Shown here in pieces: positions 53,001 to 59,559 of a DNA stretch of 59,559 nt (the stretch's first letter is position 1; every line of letters begins with the position of its first letter). This DNA is from an uncultured Prevotellaceae bacterium (GTDB lineage: Bacteria > Bacteroidota > Bacteroidia > Bacteroidales > Bacteroidaceae): the NCBI GenBank assembly GCA_946407325.1, contig CAMJNN010000001.1, positions 1 to 59,559 of the forward strand, read 5' to 3'. The notes under the pieces were generated by a model. That model did not search any database. It saw only the letters and a program-made list of their open reading frames with translations, and had not been told where the DNA came from. The position numbers were made by a program, and so were the translations under genes.

Positions 53001-53330
53001 TACCTGAGGTAATACCTCATTCAGCTTCTCTTCAAAGAGGTCGAGAATCTCTTTCTCTATTTTATCGATTTGTGTGAAGATCGGTTCGCGGTCTTCCAGT
53101 TCGGTTACTTCAATCTTAGCTTTCAGCTCGTCAATCTTGGCACGCTTTTCAATGGCAGCGTCTTGTACGTAACGCCTAATCTCTTGTGTCTTAGCACGCA
53201 GTGCATCGTTGTCAAGTTGTTCAATTTCTGGTGAGGCAGCCTTTATTTTGTCTATCCAAGGCTTTATTTCCCTCATGTCTTTCTGCGACTTGTTGCCGAA
53301 GATTTTGGTCAAAAAATCATTAAATCCCAT
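50019..53330 (-). CDS. secA: Preprotein translocase ATPase SecA
   Basis: 1103 residues, longer than E. coli SecA (901) as usual in Bacteroidota owing to insertions in the N-terminal region (about residues 60-150). SecA drives protein export through SecYEG. Walker A is MATGEGKT (190-197); other marks are [50 protein letters not shown] and [13 protein letters not shown]. The SEC-C zinc tail [17 protein letters not shown] is present. A consensus promoter precedes it. Confidence 0.98.
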   Translation of the reverse strand: MGFNDFLTKIFGNKSQKDMREIKPWIDKIKAASPEIEQLDNDALRAKTQEIRRYVQDAAIEKRAKIDELKAKIEVTELEDREPIFTQIDKIEKEILDLFEEKLNEVLPQVFAIVKETAKRFSENEEIVVTATDFDRELAASHDFVRIEDDKAIYQNHWMAGGNEVTWNMVHYDVQLIGGVVLHQGKIAEMATGEGKTLVATLPVFLNALTGNGVHVVTVNDYLAKRDAEWMGPLYMFHGLSVDCIDKHQPNSIPRRNAYLADITFGTNNEFGFDYLRDNMAIRPQDLVQRKHNYAIVDEVDSVLIDDARTPLIISGPIPQNADTQLFEDFRPYVERLVAKQRDLATKYLAEARKLIYSEDKKEVEEGFLALYRSHKALPKNKPLIKFLSEQGIKTGMLATEEIYMEQNMRRMHEVTDPLYFVIDEKLKSVELTDKGFDELSSYTSEPSFFVLPDIVTQLAELENDKSLNDEERLAKKDELLNIYSTKAERVHTLIQLLKAYTMFEIDVDYVVLNGEVKIVDEQTGRIMEGRRWSDGLHQAVESKERVKIEGATQTFATITLQNYFRMYHKLAGMTGTAETEEGEFWDIYKLEVVVIPTNRPVIRKDMNDRVYKTKREKYKAVIEEIENMVNQGRPVLVGTTSVEISETLSRMLAMRKIKHNVLNAKLHQREAEIVAQAGQTSTVTIATNMAGRGTDIKLSPEVREAGGLAIIGTERHESRRVDRQLRGRSGRQGDPGSSVFFVSLEDDLMRKFASEKVARLMDRMGFKDGEVLEHSLITRSIENAQKKVEENNFGIRKHLLDYDDVMNKQRTVIYEKRRHALMGERIGMDIANMIWERCFNATQLATYDDCKMEVLKTFALETPFDENDFMNKNKEDLAGMIFDNAMLHFKQRTDHMAEIAYPVIKQVYETQGQMYENILIPITDGRKMYNISCNLKEAYETECKAIVKQFEKSILLHVIDEEWKENLRCLDELRNSVQNARYEQKDPLVLYKLDSAKLFDDMVEVINNDTISILMRGQIPLQEPQQVQQAAPERRQDMSQMRENKRDAGSLSGGDPAQQAAAAHDTREQQRTPYVAPKTVGRNDPCPCGSGKKFKNCHGKGL

Positions 53331-53387
53331 TATGTTATTATTTTAATTTCTTGTTGATAAAAAAGCACAATACATGCTTACGGGGTG

Positions 53388-53417
53388 CAAAGGTAAGCAA
53401 AATCGAGTGCAGAACAA
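53388..53417 (-). promoter_or_regulatory. secA promoter
   Basis: Minus-strand TTG (complement of 53415-53417), 19-nt spacer, TACCTTTG (complement of 53388-53395), 57 bp before the secA ATG. Confidence 0.7.
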
Positions 53418-53452
53418 AAAGAATTTATTCTTTTTTGTTTAAAACACATTCT

Positions 53453-54937
53453 TTATTCTGCCAACGGAGAGAGAGAACAGCCGTTGGGGGCACGGATGTG
53501 GATAGCGTTGGCAAGGGTAGGAGCGATGCGTTCAGCCACCACGGGAGTAGCGATAGTTGCAGCCTTGAATGCTGGGTGGAGTATGATGAGTGGAGTAGGC
53601 GTAACTGCCTGACTCACAACTTTTTTAGTCTGTGTATGTTCGTCAACAATCTGCCATCCGGGTAACACTTCGATGACAAGGTCGCCCGAACGTTTACGGT
53701 GGTAACCGTTACGACTGCGTTCGATACGCTCTGTATAGGGGGCCAACAGCAAACGGTTGGCGGAATATACTTCACTTACACCACTGAATTGCACCAAGAA
53801 CTCAGATGCTTTCTGCTGGATGTCAGCCATATCAAGGTGTTTGTCCTCAATCAGTTTATGGTTGAGGTATATCTGCTGGTCGTAGTAATGTTCTACATAA
53901 TTCCCTTCACCATAGGTGGCCATCAGGAACATGTTCAGCAAGGTGGCACAGCGGTTGAGGTAGAATTCTCCTGTAGGAATGTTGTAGGCAGAGATATCCT
54001 GATATATCGGGTCGGTGTATCCTGTAGAACTGATGCATAACAGTACATGATTCATACCAACCTGGCGCTCCAGTAGGTTGAGCAGGTTGGCCAAACAGGC
54101 ATCGATATGGGTATAAACTGTCTGCATTTCTTGTTCAACCGTTTGTAGAGGTTGATGCTGGTAAGTGCCTGCGTAATAGGTAAGTGAGAGGAAGTCAACA
54201 ACCTCATCTTTTCCCAGTTCGCTTTGCTTGAGCAACTCTTCCGTCAAGAGGTTCACCTCATTGTTTACGGCAGGGGTGGTGAGCAAGCGACGATAGCGGT
54301 TTACACGGTCTTTATCCTTCACCCTAAGGTCAGGACCTTGCTGGGTATTATAGTTGTCTAGCCATAACGGGAAATCTTTGTAGTAGGTGGTGCTGCACCA
54401 CTTGCCTGTCTCGGGGTTAATCCAGAAGGCACAGTTGGCAGCATGACCGGCCGATAAAATGGCAGCATCACGGAACGGTGACACAGCATATACCAAAGCT
54501 TGGTTATTGGTAGCTATCTTCAATTCATCGGGCAGGGTAGAAGTAAGCAGCCATGCAGCCGACGAGTTTTCGTTGGTGTTGTTGCCCATAAATGCAGCAT
54601 CATCTACACAGTTCTGCTGTCGGCCCGTAGTGCGATCCAGCCATTGACTGCCAATAATGCCATTAACAGATGGGGTAGTACCCGTATAGATGGCAGCTAT
54701 GGCAGATGCCCTGTCTTTATTGTCAAAGGAAAACTGCACCTGTTGGTACACTTTGCCTTCGCGCATGAGGCGTTTAAAGCCCTGTGAGCCGTAGAAGGGC
54801 GAGAAAGTATTGATATAGTCACTGCGCAGCTGGTCAATGGTGACCGACACCACCAAACGAGTTTGTGCCGATGCCTCTTGCATCTGCCAGCCTCCTATTG
54901 TCAGGACTAATATGGTTGCCAAAAACTCTTTTTTCAT
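53453..54937 (-). CDS. Alkaline-phosphatase-superfamily (PafA-like) protein with a degenerate active site
   Basis: 494 residues with a signal peptide (cut near EASAQT). The fold is recognisable by VVSVTIDQLRSDYI (Asp35), IYTGTTPSVNGIIG and a C-terminal ERIAPTLANAIHIRAPNG. Compared with PafA-type phosphatases, the nucleophile Thr stretch reads DNKDRASAIAAIYTG, the metal segment that is usually TDYVGH reads AGTYQH (256-261), the TADHG metal motif reads ISSTG (302-306), and DTHIPL reads TPTPL (446-450). Most metal ligands and the nucleophile seem lost, so it is probably a pseudoenzyme. It follows the DUF4105 gene by 9 bp. Confidence 0.8.
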   Translation of the reverse strand: MKKEFLATILVLTIGGWQMQEASAQTRLVVSVTIDQLRSDYINTFSPFYGSQGFKRLMREGKVYQQVQFSFDNKDRASAIAAIYTGTTPSVNGIIGSQWLDRTTGRQQNCVDDAAFMGNNTNENSSAAWLLTSTLPDELKIATNNQALVYAVSPFRDAAILSAGHAANCAFWINPETGKWCSTTYYKDFPLWLDNYNTQQGPDLRVKDKDRVNRYRRLLTTPAVNNEVNLLTEELLKQSELGKDEVVDFLSLTYYAGTYQHQPLQTVEQEMQTVYTHIDACLANLLNLLERQVGMNHVLLCISSTGYTDPIYQDISAYNIPTGEFYLNRCATLLNMFLMATYGEGNYVEHYYDQQIYLNHKLIEDKHLDMADIQQKASEFLVQFSGVSEVYSANRLLLAPYTERIERSRNGYHRKRSGDLVIEVLPGWQIVDEHTQTKKVVSQAVTPTPLIILHPAFKAATIATPVVAERIAPTLANAIHIRAPNGCSLSPLAE

Positions 54938-54946
54938 TGCTTAAAA

Positions 54947-56161
54947 TCAATGAAATTTTAAGGATATAATCATGTTGCTTATACAGCGTACTAACAAACA
55001 CAGTGCCAAAGGAAGTACGGCGAGCGGAAAACTTTGTGGAATGACCGCCCACAATATAATAAATAATGTTAATTCTATGGCCAGTGCTAACAGATAGCGG
55101 CTTCTCTTCAGCTCTTTCACTTTGCGTATGAACCACGGAAGCAGTAACAGGTGCAGTGGTTGGAAGAGCAACAACAGGTAGTTGGGACTCACTGTAGGAT
55201 GCTCTGAGAACGATGCCAGAAAAGTGAGGAGGCACCCCGCAATACCTGCAGTGGCAAACAACACCAGATCAAGTCCCCATAGACTCTTGCGGTGCTTGAT
55301 GCCATAGATGGTAAATGCCACTACCACAATAAACAACAGCGTGAAGCATCGGAACGGAGTGAAAGGCGTGTCCGGATGCAACCTATCGGCTTCAGGAATG
55401 AACACTACCTGACTGCTTTCAGCCACCAATGGCAGGGTAGCGGGGAGTAAAACAGCACTGTCAAAGTATTGTTCCAGATACAGCGGAATGAACATCATCA
55501 TGCGCTTGGAGATAGGGCGGTCGGCTTCACTACCCAGGCACAGGTCGATGCCAAACTGCGACCAGGCATTGTTGGCAGTAAACTGGTGGACAACACTTCT
55601 AAACGATTCTCCTGTATCGGTAGTTGTCATATCGTCAGCATATTGCAGCTGATTGTCCAAACATTTCTCTATCAAATCCCTGGGCCGTGTGGCACAGTTG
55701 TCATAAAAGTAATTATACCGATACACACGGTGCTGCGGCAGGTAGTTCTCGTTCAGTAAAGCGATAAGCCTGTTTTTCTCCTCGACACTCAGGTTCAGCA
55801 CCTGCTCCCTTACCTCCCTGTTGCAGTAGGCATACCAGTCAACGAAATCTTGATAGTACTGAATGCCCAACTGATAGTCGGTTTGTCCCAAGGTGAATCG
55901 CAGGGCGAAGTTGGGCGTGTTGAAACTGAAGATACCATAATTATAAATGAGGTCGATGTCGCGCGAATCGTTCTTCATTCGTATGGCTGAATGCCCAAAC
56001 TGGTTATACACCTCCACACCAGGACCGCAGGTAATGAGGCTCACCTGCCAGGTGTCGGCCGTGTCGGTGGGCAGTGTTAATGTTTGGTTCTCTGCCTGCA
56101 TCTCAAGCACTCCCCAAAGCATCAGCAACCATAAGCCATATTTCACAAGAATTCGTCTCAT
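54947..56161 (-). CDS. DUF4105 (Lnb N-terminal periplasmic-like) membrane protein
   Basis: 404 residues from the ATG at 56161. Signal peptide, then the periplasmic domain with GPGVEVYNQFGHSAIRM and YNYFYDNCATRPRDLI, the conserved His and Cys of DUF4105, a papain-like/NlpC-type fold. About five membrane helices fill the C-terminal 150 residues. Function unknown; Lnb homologues elsewhere act as lipoprotein acyl-transfer enzymes, which the conserved His/Cys pair would allow. It heads a two-gene transcript with the phosphatase-like gene. Confidence 0.82.
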   Translation of the reverse strand: MRRILVKYGLWLLMLWGVLEMQAENQTLTLPTDTADTWQVSLITCGPGVEVYNQFGHSAIRMKNDSRDIDLIYNYGIFSFNTPNFALRFTLGQTDYQLGIQYYQDFVDWYAYCNREVREQVLNLSVEEKNRLIALLNENYLPQHRVYRYNYFYDNCATRPRDLIEKCLDNQLQYADDMTTTDTGESFRSVVHQFTANNAWSQFGIDLCLGSEADRPISKRMMMFIPLYLEQYFDSAVLLPATLPLVAESSQVVFIPEADRLHPDTPFTPFRCFTLLFIVVVAFTIYGIKHRKSLWGLDLVLFATAGIAGCLLTFLASFSEHPTVSPNYLLLLFQPLHLLLLPWFIRKVKELKRSRYLLALAIELTLFIILWAVIPQSFPLAVLPLALCLLVRCISNMIISLKFH

Positions 56162-56168
56162 TTGGCTA

Positions 56169-56176
56169 CAAAGATA
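56169..56176 (-). promoter_or_regulatory. -7 promoter box of the DUF4105 gene
   Basis: TATCTTTG on the minus strand, 8 bp before the ATG at 56161, giving a very short leader if used. Confidence 0.4.
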
Positions 56177-56239
56177 ATGCAAAGCAGAGAATTTTTATAC
56201 CACTTTTGTTTTTTTAACGGCATTAAGGGCAAAAAACTT

Positions 56240-56269
56240 TTGATACGTGAAATAAAAGTTGCATCTTTG
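56240..56269 (+). promoter_or_regulatory. Promoter of the outer-membrane protein gene
   Basis: TTG (56240-56242), 19-nt spacer, CATCTTTG (56262-56269; one mismatch to TAnnTTTG), 50 bp before the ATG. Confidence 0.55.
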
Positions 56270-56318
56270 CAAACGAATTTGTAATTTTGATGAATTGTGT
56301 ACGAATATTAAGATTAAA

Positions 56319-57599
56319 ATGAGATATAGAAAAACGCTTTTGATGCTGATGTCCTTCCTGATGGCAGGAGTGGCTTTTGCGCAAAACAACACAAATTCGC
56401 CGTATAGCCGCTATGGTTATGGACAGTTAGCCGACCAGGGGGCAAGCAATAGCAAAGCTATGGGTGGTGTGGCTTATGGCCTGAGAGACAAGCAACATAC
56501 TAATTTTGCCAACCCGGCATCCTATACGGCTGTTGACTCGCTGACCTTCATTTTCGAGGCCGGTATGTCGCTGCAGAATACTAACTTCGACAATGGTACC
56601 CTCAAGACGAATGCCAAGAATACCAGTCTTGACTATCTGTCCATGCACTTCCGTGTGGGTACTCGTTTTGGCATGAGTTTGGGCTTGCTGCCTTATGCCA
56701 ATGTGGGTTACGACATGCAAAATTTGATCAAGAACACGGCGGATGCAAGCAAAACTTACGCTATTAACTATTACGGTGAGGGTGGTTTGCACCAGGCTTA
56801 TGTAGGTTTGGCATATAAAATTAACCGAAAATTTTCAATTGGTGCAAATATTTCTTATCTTTGGGGTGCCGTAGAGCATGCCATGATGCTTACCTTCCCT
56901 TATAATGACGAAGCATTCGGCTTTATGACACGTGAACATGTGGGCATCAATAGCGTGAAGTTTGACTTTGGCGCACAATACTCCTATCAGTTTGGCAAGA
57001 AACATTTTGCCACTTTTGGTGCAGTATTCTCGCCGGGATATAATTTAACTAATACAACCTACTTCCAAGAAATAATAGGAAGTACCACTGCTATTACAGG
57101 TGGGAGTAGCAGCGGACTTACCGTCAAGGAAACTGATTTGAATGTGAAGAGTGGTATTCCTATGACATTTGGTGCAGGTGTTGCTTATATTTACGATGGC
57201 AGGCTTACAGTAGGACTGGATCTCACTTACCAGGCGTGGAGCAAGGTGTCGTTTATGGGCAATGAAGACGCGTTCGTTGACAGAACAAAGGTGGCAGTTG
57301 GAGCAGAATACTTGCCCGACCCAATAGGCAGAAGTTTCCTGCAAAGAACCAAGTACAGGATAGGTGCCTATTACAATGCTCCCTATTATAAGATGGATGA
57401 TGTGAGTGCGTCGAAAGAGTGGGGCGTGTCGGCAGGTTTCTCTATACCAATATTGAGGTCGCGTTCTTATTTTAATATCTCTGGACAGTATGCCAGGGTG
57501 AAAGGTCAGACCGCCGACTTCATCCATGAGCACCAGCTGAGGGTGAACATAGGTGTTACGTTCACCGAACGATGGTTCTACAAGACGAGAGTTAATTGA
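56319..57599 (+). CDS. Outer-membrane beta-barrel protein (FadL/OMPP1-like)
   Basis: 426 residues from the ATG at 56319. Signal peptide cleaved near VAFAQN. The sequence opens SPYSRYGYGQLADQ and GGVAYGL, followed by NFANPASYTAVDSL, the common N-terminal pattern of FadL-type barrels in Bacteroidota; alternating amphipathic strands follow to a terminal aromatic-containing strand (FTERWFYKTRVN). Such proteins sit in front of TPR and lptC genes in this phylum. The transported substrate is unknown. Confidence 0.88.
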   Translation: MRYRKTLLMLMSFLMAGVAFAQNNTNSPYSRYGYGQLADQGASNSKAMGGVAYGLRDKQHTNFANPASYTAVDSLTFIFEAGMSLQNTNFDNGTLKTNAKNTSLDYLSMHFRVGTRFGMSLGLLPYANVGYDMQNLIKNTADASKTYAINYYGEGGLHQAYVGLAYKINRKFSIGANISYLWGAVEHAMMLTFPYNDEAFGFMTREHVGINSVKFDFGAQYSYQFGKKHFATFGAVFSPGYNLTNTTYFQEIIGSTTAITGGSSSGLTVKETDLNVKSGIPMTFGAGVAYIYDGRLTVGLDLTYQAWSKVSFMGNEDAFVDRTKVAVGAEYLPDPIGRSFLQRTKYRIGAYYNAPYYKMDDVSASKEWGVSAGFSIPILRSRSYFNISGQYARVKGQTADFIHEHQLRVNIGVTFTERWFYKTRVN

Positions 57600-57641
57600 A
57601 AATTGAGAATTAAATAAATTAATAATAACACTTTAAATTTA

Positions 57642-58967
57642 ATGGCAATGAAAATTAAGAATTTACTTGCAATCGCCCTCCTCGCTGGAGGTTTCAGCAC
57701 TGCTTTCGCTCAGAGCCAGGAGTGCATCACCAATAGCTCTATTGGTCATGAGGCTGTTAAGGCTAAGAATTATGCAGATGCTTATGAGCCTACCAAGGCT
57801 GTCATCAAGGAATGTCCTACGATGAAGTATTACACCTTCACCGATATGATCGACATTCTCCACTCATTCCTGAGCACCAACCAGAAGGGTTCTGCAGAGT
57901 ATCAGAAGTATTTCGACGAACTGATGAACGTATATGACCTGCGTGCTAAGTACCTGCCTGAGTTCAGAGCTAAGACCCGTGGTATCAAGTCTGATGCAGC
58001 TGCTTTGGCTGACAAGGCTGTTGACTACATGACCTATGCTCCTAACCTGAACCATAAGATTGCTTATCAGTGGCTCAAGGAGTCAGTACAGAGCGACGGT
58101 ATCAACACCAAGGCTTCTACCATCATGAACTTCCTGAACGAGTCATTGGCTATCATGAAGGAAGATGCTAGCATGAGCCAGCAGTTCCTGGATGACTATC
58201 TGTGGACTTCTGACCTGACTGATGAGGCTATCGCTAAGTCTGAGGATGAGAAGGTAAAGGCTAATATGGAAGCTGCTAAGGAGAACGTGTTGGCTGTGTT
58301 CATCAACAGTGGTATGGCTGACTGCGAGACCCTGCAGAACGTATTTGGTCCTCAGGTAGAGCAGAACAAGAGCAACGAGGCATTCTTGAAGAATACCATC
58401 GCTATCCTGCGCATGATGAAGTGTAACGAGAGCGAGGTTTACTTCACCGCATCTGACTATATGTATCGCATCAACCCAACAGCTGACGCTGCTAACGGTG
58501 TGGCTTACATGTACTTCAAGAAGGGTGACTACGAGACCGCTATCAAGTATTTCGACGAGGCACTGCAGCTTGAGTCTGACAACTCAAAGAAGGCTGAGAT
58601 TGCTTACGCTATAGCAGCTTCTCTGTCAACCATCAAGCAGTGGAGCAATGCCAAGAGATATACTCAGCAGGCTATCAGCTTCCGCGACGACTGGGGTGCT
58701 CCTCACATCCTGATGGCTCAGATCTATGCAGCTAATCCTAACTGGAGCGATGAGCGTTCACTGAACTCTTGCACCTATTATGTATGCGTTGACCGCTTGC
58801 AGCGTGCCAAGACTTTGGATCCAAGTTGCGCTGAGCAGGCTGATGAGTTGATCCGCACTTACTCTCGCTACTTCCCGAAGTCAGAAGACCTGTTCATGCA
58901 GGGCCTGAAGAAGGGTGACCGCGTGACTGTTGGTGGCCTCATTGGTGAGACTACTACCATTCGCTAA
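57642..58967 (+). CDS. Exported TPR-repeat protein
   Basis: 441 residues; ATG 57648 is an alternative start. Signal peptide (LLAIALLAGGFSTAFAQ). Helical throughout; a clear TPR unit is ANGVAYMYFKKGDYETAIKY followed by FDEALQL. Codon choice is strikingly uniform (AAG, GCT, CTG, AAC), more than in neighbouring genes, which suggests high expression. It lies 42 bp after the outer-membrane protein gene and 8 bp before lptC. A scaffold role at the envelope is inferred from the repeats. Confidence 0.85.
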   Translation: MAMKIKNLLAIALLAGGFSTAFAQSQECITNSSIGHEAVKAKNYADAYEPTKAVIKECPTMKYYTFTDMIDILHSFLSTNQKGSAEYQKYFDELMNVYDLRAKYLPEFRAKTRGIKSDAAALADKAVDYMTYAPNLNHKIAYQWLKESVQSDGINTKASTIMNFLNESLAIMKEDASMSQQFLDDYLWTSDLTDEAIAKSEDEKVKANMEAAKENVLAVFINSGMADCETLQNVFGPQVEQNKSNEAFLKNTIAILRMMKCNESEVYFTASDYMYRINPTADAANGVAYMYFKKGDYETAIKYFDEALQLESDNSKKAEIAYAIAASLSTIKQWSNAKRYTQQAISFRDDWGAPHILMAQIYAANPNWSDERSLNSCTYYVCVDRLQRAKTLDPSCAEQADELIRTYSRYFPKSEDLFMQGLKKGDRVTVGGLIGETTTIR

Positions 58968-58975
58968 TGTAGCAA

Positions 58976-59559
58976 ATGTTTATGCAACTACCCATAGTTC
59001 GCATACATCAACCTATCTGCATAACCACTGTCTTCGTGGCAGTGGTTATGCTTCTTTTTTTCTCTGCATGCTCGGGCAGCGGAAAGCAGATGGGAGGTGC
59101 TGTCACCAACCGCGATTCATTGCCTGCACTGGAGACCCACGATGTGACGACACTGATATCCGACTCGGGTGTCATCCGTTATCGCATCACCACACCCCTC
59201 TGGCTGGTGTACGACAAACTCAAGCCGTCGCGCTGGTCGTTCGAAGAGGGTGTCTATGTTGAAAACTTCGACGAGAACAACGACGTGATGGCCGAGATCA
59301 AGGCCGACACCGCCTATTACTACGACAAGGAGAAACTGTGGGAACTGCGTGGACACGTCGATATCAAAAACCAGCAGGGTGAGCGTTTCAATACGGAGCT
59401 GCTCTTCTGGAACCAGGACACACAGAAAGTGTATTCCGACAAGTTTATCCGTATTGAACAGATTGACAGAATTATCACCGGACACGGTTTTGATTCCAAC
59501 CAGCAGTTCACAGTCTATACCATCCACCAACCAGAAGGCATCTTCTATGTGGATGAGGA
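58976..59559 (+). CDS. lptC: LPS export protein LptC, lipoprotein form (cut by window end)
   Basis: The open frame runs 194 codons from the ATG at 58976 to the window edge. The N-terminus has a hydrophobic segment and a lipobox ending at Cys32 (LFFSACSGSG). The following beta-jellyroll matches LptC: ALETHDVTTLISDSGVIRYR, VYVENFDENNDVMAEIKAD, YYDKEKLWELRGHVDI, and LFWNQDTQKVYSDKFIRI with GHGFDSNQQF. LptC passes lipopolysaccharide between the inner-membrane LptBFG and periplasmic LptA. It overlaps no gene and follows the TPR gene by 8 bp. The C-terminus lies outside the window. Confidence 0.9.
   Translation, partial: MFMQLPIVRIHQPICITTVFVAVVMLLFFSACSGSGKQMGGAVTNRDSLPALETHDVTTLISDSGVIRYRITTPLWLVYDKLKPSRWSFEEGVYVENFDENNDVMAEIKADTAYYYDKEKLWELRGHVDIKNQQGERFNTELLFWNQDTQKVYSDKFIRIEQIDRIITGHGFDSNQQFTVYTIHQPEGIFYVDE

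Noticed and set aside
1..59559. Genomic island, prophage or transposon across the window
   Set aside because: No integrase, transposase, tRNA-flanked direct repeats or clear base-composition change were seen; gene order is mostly housekeeping.

Overview
The window looks like chromosomal DNA of a Bacteroidota bacterium, most likely order Bacteroidales and probably a Prevotellaceae (Prevotella-like) species. The evidence is lineage-typical genes: a long SecA (1103 aa) with a SEC-C tail, GldE, an S46 dipeptidyl-peptidase, LptC as a lipoprotein, DUF4105, DUF3810 and DUF6340 proteins, the HU / ribonuclease G / MutY / Ssb / GldE neighbourhood and a GH32 fructan cluster. Start codons lack Shine-Dalgarno sites, and many genes carry the Bacteroidota promoter TTG-N19..21-TAnnTTTG. 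No rRNA, tRNA, insertion sequence, integrase or CRISPR array was seen. Both edges cut genes.

Layout. 1-7 kb: end of an unknown gene overlapping an M15-type peptidase; the grpE-dnaJ chaperone pair and cstA on the minus strand; then a CPBP membrane protease whose 3' end overlaps an exported 5'-nucleotidase. 7-13.4 kb: a compact minus-strand run pyrC, secreted TIM-barrel lipoprotein, stand-alone MetH activation domain, membrane metallophosphoesterase and an Asp/Glu-type S46 dipeptidyl-peptidase. 13.4-24.2 kb: a 490-bp gene-free stretch with paired palindromes, a DUF3810 membrane protein, a C1 peptidase, an exported flavin-reductase-like protein, a glycosyltransferase, then a TIM-barrel protein with a twin-arginine signal followed by a DUF6379 protein (resembling the two subunits of C-glycoside deglycosidases), a GH30 hydrolase and mfd. 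24.4-31.9 kb: ygiQ, with a partial copy of its own 5' end in front of it, patB, RNase G, a 29-residue ribosomal-type protein, HU, mutY (with an in-frame insertion) and ssb. 31.9-41 kb: gldE, a SulP transporter, murQ-mazG-DUF1905, an unknown secreted protein, and valS followed by an HxlR regulator. 41.1-43.2 kb: a cytosolic flavodoxin-family protein, an exported lipoprotein paralogue of it, and a nitroreductase-family lipoprotein. 43.3-48.4 kb: a tight operon of symporter, GH32 fructanase, MFS sugar transporter and fructokinase. 48.4-59.6 kb: an acidic unknown protein, secA with a DUF6340 lipoprotein, DUF4105 with an alkaline-phosphatase-like protein that seems to have lost most of its active site, then an outer-membrane protein, a TPR protein and lptC (cut by the window end).

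How the genes work together. The fructan operon is coherent: GH32 releases fructose outside the cytoplasm, the MFS protein imports it and the PfkB kinase phosphorylates it. The 17.8-20.8 kb group suggests extracytoplasmic breakdown of unusual glycosides. The 41-43 kb group, with the protein at 16.3 kb, suggests flavin redox chemistry outside the cytoplasm. The rest is mainly housekeeping: proteostasis, DNA repair, translation, secretion and envelope building. The most promising leads are the Tat-signal TIM-barrel / DUF6379 pair, the ygiQ 5' duplication, the phosphatase-like pseudoenzyme, the MutY insertion and a dispersed palindromic repeat.
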